Positions 22,967-32,076 of a DNA stretch of 64,000 nt are shown here, in pieces. The stretch's first letter is position 1. Every line of letters starts with the position of its first letter. The position numbers and the translations under genes were made by a program. Source of the DNA: Chrysopilus asiliformis (Eukaryota > Arthropoda > Insecta > Diptera > Rhagionidae); the NCBI GenBank assembly GCA_964034945.1, contig OZ035960.1:53128706-53192705 (forward strand). Reading direction: 5' to 3'. Below the pieces are notes generated by a model. It was not told where the DNA came from, did no database searches, and worked only from the letters and a program-made list of their open reading frames with translations.

Positions 22967-25900
22967 CTAAAAAAAGATTTCAATGGATTTTATTAATTCT
23001 TGTAGACAATGTGTCATAATAGGAAATATGTTTTTTAAAGTTCACACTGTCTGTATGATATGCTAAGGAAATGCTTTTTATACTCTAACGCATCGAACCA
23101 ATTGTAACGTAACGCATCGAACCAATCATCGGGCACAAAAATTACCTACACCATGGTGTTAGGGATGACAAGAGATTTGGATTTTCGCATCTCCGTCCGT
23201 CTGTCTGTCCGTCTGTCTATGAACACCATAACTTTCGAAAGGATTGAGCTAGAGACTTTTGTATAGTTACATTTCTCGTAAGTGGCTAGGCCAAGTTCTT
23301 GAGCGGGAAAAATTCAACCATTCCTTCCCCCTACCCCCATACAAACGAAATGGTTTTTTGCAAAAACGGTGAGTCATATTGGAAAATTTATGAAGAAAAA
23401 ATGTATTTAGAATAGGATTTTACATAACTCGTCCATACATCAAAACCCAATCGGACCACTGCTTCTCCCCTCACTTATGCGAATGGAATACTTTTTTCTT
23501 GTTTGCCAAAAACTGTGCATTGTATCAAAAAATTTATGAAGATGAAATGTGTTTAGAAAAGGATTTTACATAACTTATCCATTTATCAAAATTCAGTTGC
23601 ACCACTCCTTCCTCCCTCCCCTATGTAAAGAAAAAGGTTTTTTTTTGAAATTTCCTCGAATACGGTGAGTCATATTGAAAGATTTATAAAGGTAAAATGT
23701 GTTTAGAATAGCATTTTATATAACTTATCTATACATCAAAATCCAATCGGACCACTCCTTTCCCCCTCTTTAAACAAATGGATTTTTTAAAATAAACATT
23801 TTATCTGTCATCATATAGAGAATTTAATGATTGGCAATTGTGGCTTCCGAAAGGAAGTCTGAAATTTTTTACATCCTTAGAAGTCTGAAGGGATCAAATT
23901 TATCCTCTTCAATTTTTTGTAGATTTCAGTCAAATATTATGCCTTTTAACAATAAATATACAAATAAAATAATTTAGTCAAATATTTTAACAAAATTCAA
24001 TATTTTAAGGCTTTTTTCATACTCTTTCTATAAAATCACGTTGTCGATATGATCATTTTCAAATCGGTGAAAGCTTATATTTCTGAAACTATGAAACCTA
24101 TGGAAATTAAATTTCGTTCCGGTGAAAATGCAGTATTTTAATGACTTGGTCCTTGTAGGGACGACGAAAAGTCCTGTTAGGATGGCGTGATTACTATTTT
24201 CATCAGATTTTCCGGAAAAAGTCTCATCTGGAAGTTTTTGGGGTCGCTTAATCAGATGTTTTTTTACTGTTTACATTGTTTATTAAATAGAATCTTCAGT
24301 ACTATATATAATTTTGCTGGGTTAAAGTTTTTAGTATAAGTTTTTTTGCACCAAAAAACGATAAAATAACTTATGTAAAAACTTTCTCTCGTTTTAAATT
24401 TTGCAATTTTAACACCAGATTCGTGATCAGCGGACCCAAAAACCCAATATTGCCAGTTTTTCAAAGAAACAATATCGCAGAGTTATCCTTACAGGACCTT
24501 CCGTTTCGAATTTTGTAAAACCGTCTAGGTTCGGGAAATAGTGGTTCAGGAGATACTGTAAAAAGCAAGTCAGTGGTATTTGGCTTTTAGATAATTGCTT
24601 TATTAAACAAACTATATATTAAGAAACTAATAATTATATATAATAATAATGTCTTTGTTTTAATACAGTAATAAGTACATTAATTGGTGTAATATACATA
24701 AAAAATGATAGGGGGGATAAAATTTAACCTTCAGACGTTTGAGGTAAAACCTAAAATATTTCCTGAGATGATTAATTTTTTTCAACCAAAAATGTGTGAT
24801 CATGATTGAAAAAAAAATGATGAAAAGTCAGAAAGTTTCAAAAAATATGTTATGATTTGTAGATTTTCAGGAGTTTAAACTTTGTAGAACGCCATATTTA
24901 CCTCATCCGTGTTTCTAGTGTTAACGCTACTACATTTTTTCATAAAAAAAATCTTAATGCGATTTCGCACTTTTTGCTTTTATGCTTATCAAATGGTTAA
25001 AACTCAAGCTTTGATTTTTCTGATAACGTAGGGGAGACTGGGATATTGTGGACCACGGGGAATTGCGGACCAGCGTCATATTTTTTTCCCTACACAGAAA
25101 AAAATAATGTTGTATTATTTACAAAATGGGTTTTGTTAAGCCTAACAAAAAAAAAATTCGTAAATATTACTGAAGTTTTGTATATACTACGAAAAAATTA
25201 ACGAATATTTTTTCGTATAGTTACTAAAATTTGTTAATATTACGAAGTACATTTTGTCAAATCTGATTTGCATCATGGCGTCATTACGATACACAAGCTT
25301 TTCTATTAGTGGTCTCATTAGCCGCTGTAAGCATCCAATTCCCTGCTGTTAATGTTTGGATGCCTGCAGCAGGTAATTAGACTACTAGTAGAACTGCGCC
25401 ACACTTGTGCATGACGAAAAAATGGCGACGATTTTGTTAGTCGATTCGTCAGTTCTAAAAACTCGATTTTAAAGCGAATCCAATAATTTTTCATAAAACT
25501 GATGCAAAAAATCAGTTTTGGGAAAGCATTTCTTAGTTTAGACATTAGTTGAAATGCTTTTTTGAAATATTTTTTATGCCCATTTTTTTCAGATTTCGAT
25601 AATTTTTTCCCATTTTCGAAAAATACTAAACGGGAATAGTATTTTTTCGAGGAAACACAACAACATTCGCCGAAAGAATTCATTCGTTCGAAGTTTTTGT
25701 AAGAAAAATCATTCAAAATAAATTATTTTCATTTCGCATCATATTGGCCGTCATAAAACATTTCCTCCATACGAATATTCAATATAGAAACTATCAGAAA
25801 CAAACACGCATCTCTTAATTTTTGAAGTCATCACACTAAAACAATTTCCGCTCATTAGTTGCATATATTAAATTCTATGAACACACACTAAGCAAGAAAC

Positions 25901-28008
25901 AGAAAGAGATTCCATATCAACAAGAGAGATTTGTTTTTGTAATATTTACAAAATATTTGTAATATTTACAAAATATTTGTAATATTTACAAAATATTTGC
26001 GAAAACGAAATACAAAAATACAAAAACTTAACAAAATTGACATCGTACCATTAACAAAATATTTGTCGGCCCATGGGGGACAAATGGTTTCGTTATATTA
26101 ACAAACGTTTTTGTAATATTTACATACATTTTATTTTCTGTGTAGTAGTTGTTGGTAGCTGGAAATAACTGTAATCAGTTCGCCTCATGTTAAGCTAATT
26201 TTCCTAACAGTACTCGACTTGTGTATACGCACTATCACCTCGCTTCGATAGAAAATAGAAATATGATACTTCGAAAAAAAAAAAATTTCACTTTGTGGTA
26301 AATATGTTCATAATATTCGCGGAGCCTTAAGCATTCGACACAGACAAGAAATTTTGCATGAAATTTGCATTGTGTTACTTATATGGTGCCATATTGTAAA
26401 AAAGGGCGTTCGGGGAATTACGGACCACTTTTGTCGGGGAATTACGGACCATTCAGTTCTTGACATTTGACAAGCTAACTTCGTGTATTTGATGCGTATA
26501 AGTGTTTTTCTTGCAAAACACAGCATTACACAGCATTAGCATTAGTTTTTCGGCAATCCCTAATAGTTTTTTGGTACGATAATAATTTTTCAAATGTAAG
26601 TATACGATGTAGAGGTTAGGGTTTCTTCTGTAGAATCGTACATACATCTGTAGAATCTGTACATTGCCAGAGGTTGTAAATGAGCTTCGTGAGAAGGCTG
26701 ATAAGAAGCGAACGAGATTGGAGAGGAAAGGCGATAAATCATCATCGAAAAAACAAAAATATCGTGGCAAATCGAAGACACCACAGAAGAAACAACCATC
26801 TTCAACCGATTGTGAGGTGGAAGAATACATCGATTTCTGCATAATTTGTAAGAAAAATATCCCAAAAAAATGAACCGCAGTTTTTCTATCACATTTTTCC
26901 ATTTTTAATCGATTTACAAAGTGGTCCACAATACCCCGAGATTTTTCAAAATCGCAAAAACGCCATTTTTGCGCCAACTGATAAAACTTGTATAATTTAA
27001 TACAATTTGACCGAACTGCTGTGACCCAAAGAGAGGTTATTTCTCGTACTACAAATTCAAGCTTTGAAATTTTCAGAAAAAGTTATTTTTTGCGAGTTTT
27101 TAGCCAAAATGAAAATGCGGTCCACCAGTCTCCCCTACTCAAGATTAGCATTTAGAAAAACCACACACTCAATTAAAAACTCTCTATGTTGTTTAGCGCG
27201 ATCGGTGAAAACAAGAGTGGAAAAACGTTTTGCAGATCTTGGAGATTATTCAAAATATATTTTTATATACAAATATGCAAAAGACCAAAATTTACACTTG
27301 CGATTTTTTCTTCAATTTCTCCGTGAATTTTATTCAGAATTTGTTCCGTGAATTTTATTCAGAATTTGCATCTATCGCAAAATAAAATCACCTGCAATTT
27401 TTTGAATTTTTTCGGACGGTTATAAATGAAAACATAACAAAAGCTATAATTGCCAATCTGGCAATTATTGAAAACCCGTATGGTGATTTAAGTGAACAGC
27501 GAACAGTTGTATCAAAATTCCACTTTGAAGTCAAACTTTCCAATAAGATTTTTTAAAATTTATTCCAATCGGATTTTGATGTATGGGAGTTTTATGTAGA
27601 ATCATATCCTAAATAACTTTTGTTCTTGGACTTTTTTGATAAGATGCACCGTTTTCGAGATATTCACAAAAAACGATTTCGTTCGTATGGGGGGTACCCC
27701 CCCTAATGGTCCATTTTTGCCCATTAGCGAACTTAACCTCACATTTTACGAAAAACGGATCTGTGCAAAATTTCAAGTCTTTAGCTCAATCCGTGCGCCC
27801 GCAATCCGCGCCACAGACAGACGGACGGACAGACAGACAGACGGACGGACATGCTAAATTCAACTTTTTTATACCCGTATGGTGAAACCAAAGGGTATAT
27901 TAACTTTGCCTTACCGTTTGTAACGCCAAGATCCCGTCATCGCACAAAAAAATTAATTACACCAGTGTGTTTAGAATGATAAAAAAAGTTGAATTTAGCA
28001 TGTCCGTC

Positions 28009-28039
<31 letters not shown>

Positions 28040-30606
28040 CTGTCCGTCTGTCCGTCCGTCTGTCTGTGGCGCGGATTGCGGGCGCACGGATTGAGCTAGA
28101 GACTTGAAATTTTGCACAGATCCGTTTTTCGTAAAATGTGAGGCTAAGTTCGTTAATGGGCAAAAATGGACCATTAGGGGGGGTACCCCCCATACGAACG
28201 AAATCGTTTTTTGTGAATATCTCGAAAACGGTGCATCTTATCAAAAAATTTCAAGAACAAAAGTTATTTAGGATATGATTCTACATAAAACTCCCATACA
28301 TCAAAATCCGATTGGAATAAATTTTAAAAAATCTTATTGGAAAGTTTGACTTCAAAGTGGAATTTTGATACAACTGTTCGCTGTTCACTTAAATCACCAT
28401 ACGGGTTTTCAATAATTGCCAGATTGGCAATTATAGCTTTTATTATGTTTTATCATTCTAAACACACTGGTGTAATTCATTTTTTTGTGCGATGGCGGGA
28501 TCTTGGCGTTACAAACGGTAAGGCAAAGTTAATATACCCTTTGGTTTCACCATACGGGTATAAAAATTCGAGTTCGAGTGTCTTTCCAGAAAACATTTTT
28601 GAACTTTGTGTCGTAGTATTAACGGTTGTGCAACATGAATTTGGTGTGCAAGAATTAAATTCGCGGAATAAAGTGTCAGGTGTCAACGGCGTTTCATACT
28701 ATTAACTTAGGAATACAGTAATCCCTCCAACTGCGCGACTTCGCAACTGCGCGGTTAAATATTTAATACCAAAATTTCGAACTGCGCGGCAAAAATTTCG
28801 CAGCTGCGCGGTTTTTTTATAATTCTCGTTTAAAAAAACATGTTCCTAACCCAAAAAATTCATACAAAGTAGGGTTCACAGTGCACGGTTTCGGTTTGCG
28901 CGCTCTTTTTGTGGAACGTATCTACCGCGCAATTGAAGGGATTACTGTACTTTTGGAATTTTATACACGGCATTTTTTTAAATTTTTACCCGCAAATACG
29001 AGGTTTAATTCTTCCAAAATATTCAGAGCAAATATAAAAGCACATTTTTTCCTTCGGTCAATTTGCAAACAAAAAATTTCTTTAATTTCTATAAATTAAA
29101 ATCATTCTTTAAATTAAGAAAAAATCTTTGTTAGGGTTTTCCAATGGCTCGGACCGATGTTACAGAAAATTACACAATGTTATTTGTTAAAATTTTTTGA
29201 TTTCTTCATTGAATCATGTTATTTGGCACATGGCAATTATGTGTGAAAGATAATATCGCTCAAATGTTCGCCAAGGCTTCAGCGGCACACCTCCACTCGA
29301 TGGTCACAATTATTGATAACATCTCTGCATAATTGATCCTCGATTCTACGAATATATCTTATGATCTCATCCTTCAGCTATTGAGTTGTTGTTGGCTTGT
29401 TGGCATAGATCTTAATCTTGAGATAACCCCAAAGAAAGAAGTACGATCTTGGTGGCCAATTGACTTCGCTGTTAAAGATGCGACCTGGCAAATTCTCATT
29501 TAATAAAGCCATTGTTGCATTGACTCTATGGCATGTAGTGCCTATGGCACTAAAAATTGAATGCCAACCATTTTTAACCGACTTCCAAAAAGGAAAAGGT
29601 TCTCAATTCGACCTGAATGTCTGTTTTTTTTTAAATGTATGTTCACGCCTAACTTTTTACTGGGTTCGCCGATTTTGGTCGTCCCAAAGAGAAAGATGTA
29701 GAGAAAGTTCCTGGTTGGGCCCCGCTGCAAATTTTCCCCCCGTGGCGCTATGCTTTCATACTCCCTCCCCTGCTAGATTCTACATCGCTTGAGATATCGA
29801 GTTGAAATTTTTTGTGGTGTGCTCCGTACAGCACCAGGAAGGTTCTTTTATAGATTTGCGAAGAATATCTTACATATATTGCGAAGAATATCTTACATAA
29901 AAATCGTAAATAGGAATTAGTCGATTATAATTAGATTTTTTTGTTAAAAATATATTTTACAACGATTTTATTTAGTGTAAATTTAACGCCACTCCCAAAA
30001 AGCCGAATTTTAGATACGCTATTAATTCACATAATTTTAAATTATTATTTTTTTCTTTTTGGTGCTTTTTTTACTTTTTTTTTGTTTTTTTTTAAGTCGG
30101 TTTTATTTTTTTTAATTTTTTTTATTAATTTAACTGTGCCTAAATGGAATTCTGCAAACATTTTTAGTATGATGTTTTGGCGTTAAAGTCCATTTATTGG
30201 CAAGAATAAAACCGGGTACAAATCCATGGTCATTCTGGAAATTCAGAATTTATTCTCGGAATATTATAGATAAAATTCTATATTAGCACTCATTATGATA
30301 TTTAAATTTTCCATTGGAATTTGTCAATTGATCCAAATTGTATACACTCAATTCGATTACAATATTTAAATTTCAGAAACTGATAACGTCAAAGATATGG
30401 AAATTTTAATATGAGAATTAAATAGAATTAAATTTTAACATTTTTTAACCGAAACTTTTATTGTCACTTGAGCTTATTGAATATCTTTGATTTGAATTAC
30501 TTGTATTTAAGTTTAGTAAAATTAAGTTTATCTTACCACAAACAGCAGCTAGTAACTGATATTTATATTTATTAAACGGTAAAGTTGGTAATTTTGCATG
30601 TACCAT
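21374..30606 (-). CDS. Tret1-like MFS sugar transporter A, complete, 6 exons
   Basis: Coding exons on the minus strand, 5' to 3', are 30606-30537, 22966-22734, 22675-22545, 22431-22094, 22030-21630 and 21565-21374. They give 454 codons and a TAA stop. This is a 12-helix major facilitator of the insect trehalose/glucose transporter group in the plasma membrane. Visible marks are HGAAIGWLSPVLLILQS in helix 1, EASWLGSIFCLGG, NNFGRKTAL in loop 2-3, ARILAGVAGGG, SDIASNEVRGSLG, LPETPQFL, IDRLPRKVL and the terminal PETRGK. The usual QQxSG of helix 7 reads SVNILSG, so substrate range may differ. A 63-bp intron (22031-22093) has no stop and could be mistaken for coding sequence. The first exon lies 7.6 kb upstream. 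A paralogue with matching introns lies at 62818-45161. Substrate is inferred only. Confidence 0.9.
23075..23860 (+). mobile_element. Diverged Helentron-like element (older subfamily)
   Basis: Shares the plan of the main family: ATACTCTAACGCATCGAACC start, CATCTCCGTCCGTCTGTC array, CGTAAGTGGCTAGGC, and a CCAATCGGACCACTCCTT segment repeated three times. The words differ. Related pieces are at 45500-45935 (minus), 58235-59370 (plus, interrupted) and 62925-63070 (minus). Confidence 0.6.
24290..24530 (+). repeat. Interspersed repeat R1, diverged fragment
   Basis: Contains GCTGGGTTAAAGTTTTTAGT, AACACCAGATTCGTGATCAG and TATCCTTACAGGACCTTCCG, as in the copies at 3220 and 9702. Confidence 0.5.
25093..26142. 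mobile_element. 1,050-bp TA-flanked element nested in the pogo-like element
   Basis: Ends CACAGAAAAAAATAATG and the inverted CATTTTATTTTCTGTG are flanked by TA (25091-25092, 26143-26144). A 20-bp unit TTTGTAATATTTACAAAATA is tandemly repeated about three times near 25935-25999, and variants recur at both ends. No coding sequence. Confidence 0.7.
26664..26873 (+). pseudogene. Putative C-terminal tail of a pogo/DDE_1 transposase
   Basis: Reads MPEVVNELREKADKKRTRLE, a Lys/Ser-rich stretch (KGDKSSSKKQKYRGKSKTPQ), then EEYIDFCIICKKNIPKK. Insect DDE_1 transposases often end in a Lys/Ser-rich segment followed by a zinc-binding Cys pair. No catalytic domain is present. The assignment is an inference. 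Confidence 0.45.
27429..28562 (-). mobile_element. Helentron-like element, copy c (interrupted)
   Basis: Reverse-orientation copy in two parts, 27429-27870 and 28451-28562. It is split by copy d at its internal T-run. Its (GTCY)n array lies at about 27815-27850. Confidence 0.8.
27871..28450 (+). mobile_element. Helentron-like element, copy d, nested in copy c
   Basis: Full-length forward copy inserted between T residues of copy c (caactttttt|atacccg ... attatgttt|tatcattc). The uninterrupted target is seen in other copies, for example at 41078-41100. No target duplication is apparent. Confidence 0.82.
28716..28947. mobile_element. Tigger-like MITE, copy 2, 232 bp
   Basis: Ends CAGTAATCCCTCCAACTGCG and TTGAAGGGATTACTG are flanked by TA. 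Same terminal words as the copies at 18149-20058 and 43261-43829, reduced to the two ends. Confidence 0.8.
29235..29560 (-). pseudogene. Transposase C-terminal fragment, IS630/Tc1/mariner superfamily
   Basis: The minus strand reads GTTCHRVNATMALLNENLPG, then SEVNWPPRSYFFLWGYLKIK, IEDQLCRDVINNCDHRVEV and SLGEHLSDIIFHT, with internal stops (TTTQ*, VCR*). This is the catalytic C-terminal half of the same DUF4817-type insect family as the element at 6989-7922. The CDLTPLDFFLW motif has lost its middle (RSYFFLW), so it is long dead. Confidence 0.78.
29800..30536. other. Intron 1 of transporter A, distal part
   Basis: AT-rich with long T-runs near 30040-30140. No gene or complete repeat was recognised. 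Confidence 0.4.
30537..30606 (-). CDS. Transporter A, first coding exon
   Basis: Encodes MVHAKLPTLPFNKYKYQLLA plus AVC and a split codon (G|GTAAGA). Joining to 22966 gives KYKYQLLAAVCANIISLSHG, the normal cytoplasmic N-terminus and start of helix 1 in this family. It is too short to appear as an obvious ORF. It was chosen because the phase, donor and sequence fit, and no closer candidate exon was seen. Confidence 0.8.
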
Positions 30607-31538
30607 CTTCTATGTACTAAAGATAGATAAAAACTAATAAATTACCACAAAAATTTAATTGAAATCTAGATTACAAATTATGTGTGGCGGGTATCGAGGA
30701 AGAATGAGTATTCAAATTAAATTTTCAGTTCACATTTTCGCTTCAGCTTTAAGTATTTTATTTGCTTGCGTCAAATGCTCTTTAGTTGATAAAAGATTAA
30801 AATCGTAAATCTCATTATATACTGGGAAAATATTAAATCTTGTATGAAGAATAAATTCCGTGAACAAATCACTTCACTGTGATTTAGATGAGTTTCAATT
30901 CAACTAAATAATGTAAAATCACTAGAAATTATTAAAATTACTATTTTCCACCATGGTTGTGACACTCAAGCGGGTTATAACATTTTTTTTCCGCTTCCCT
31001 CATTTCTAGCGACTTTCATGCCTTGAAAAGCACGTGTTGAGATTTGAGATTTTAGTGGTCTTTTGGCGACTTCTCGGAGATTTTCAGCGATTTTCAAAAG
31101 TTTCTTAAAAAAAACTGTGTTGAAAATTTTGCTAATAAATATCATACTTTTCACAATTTTTTACATTTACGCTTATTGGGTAAACAACCTACCAAATGTA
31201 TATAAATAAGTACCACAGAATCCCCCCCTATAAAAAAAATACATGAATCACTCAACTTAAGTAAACATCAAATTTATTTTAAATTTTGTTTGCTTTGCTG
31301 CATTTGCAGTGTGTTTTTTAAGAATACAAAGCTGTTTTTTTTTATTATTATATTTTATTATTGTTAAAAACAAAGAATAAAACCGACTTGAAAAAATATA
31401 TGTATGTTTAAATATGCATTAAAAAAAGTCTCAAAACTAGCGATTTTTGTCTTTAATTTCGGAGACTTTTGAGATTTTTTCTCATTTCAGCGATTTTGGG
31501 CTTGAGGTCAGCGGCAACATTGGTTGGAAACGATAGCA
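30607..31538. other. 5' flank of transporter A
   Basis: The expected promoter region of transporter A on the minus strand; no core promoter motif is claimed. The word AGCGATTTT/GGAGATTTTCAGC recurs between 31010 and 31500, suggesting an unrecognised repeat. Confidence 0.35.
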
Positions 31539-31540
31539 TA

Positions 31541-32006
31541 GATTAGAGAGTTACTATAGATAAGAAACGAGGAAGAAATTTTTTCCTGAAGAAGAGTACT
31601 TTGCATCTGTTTCATTTGCTTCGTAAAGACATGAATTGCTTTTGTGTGAGAAATGGTGTAAAAAACTTTATTTTGGGATTTTTTTTTGCTGTCCGCCGAG
31701 CATTCCCTAACAATACATTGCACATAGTTTTTCGCGGACATTTTGCGTGCTATAAAAACATTAATAATAGTAAAATGGAAAACCTGTGCGCCTACGAATG
31801 ATTCCCATCGACGAATGTAAACAAAGCGCTGGCCCATGATATGTTTGTGTTTGTGTCGTATGAGTCAATTGTGCATTCCAATTGAACGTGAAGGAGTGAA
31901 AAGGAATTCCGATGTCATCAGAAAATATTCCACTAGCGCAGCTATTTACTCTACGTAAGTATATGGGAAAATGCGTTTTCTTCTCATCTATAGTAACTCT
32001 CTAATC
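31541..32006. mobile_element. 466-bp TA-target MITE, copy 1
   Basis: Inverted ends GATTAGAGAGTTACTATAGA and TCTATAGTAACTCTCTAATC are flanked by TA (31539-31540, 32007-32008). The diverged second copy occupies 32069-32076 plus 34760-35244. Confidence 0.78.
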
Positions 32007-32076
32007 TATGACGATAGCAAATGTTCCTGTCGCAGAGAGCGAAATTTTAAAGAGCGAATAAAACCATAGTTTAGAG

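Larger units (their letters stand above)
25031..27135. mobile_element. pogo-like TA-target element with iterated terminal word
   Basis: Ends GGGGAGACTGG and CCAGTCTCCCC are flanked by TA (25029-25030, 27136-27137). The subterminal word GGGGAATTGCGGACC (25057) recurs as GGGGAATTACGGACC at 26412 and 26436, and a related word GGTCCACAATACCCC lies inverted at 26922. A short + strand coding remnant lies at 26664-26873. A second element is nested at 25093-26142. Assignment to pogo rests on the TA target and the remnant. Confidence 0.7.

Noticed and set aside
25920..26000. Possible CRISPR-like or regulatory tandem repeat
   Set aside because: It is a simple AT-rich 20-bp tandem inside a TA-flanked element, with no spacers, and the genome is eukaryotic.
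26453..26977. ORFs of 174 and 100 residues on the minus strand
   Set aside because: They overlap the + strand transposase tail and element terminus, have low-complexity composition and no recognisable domain.
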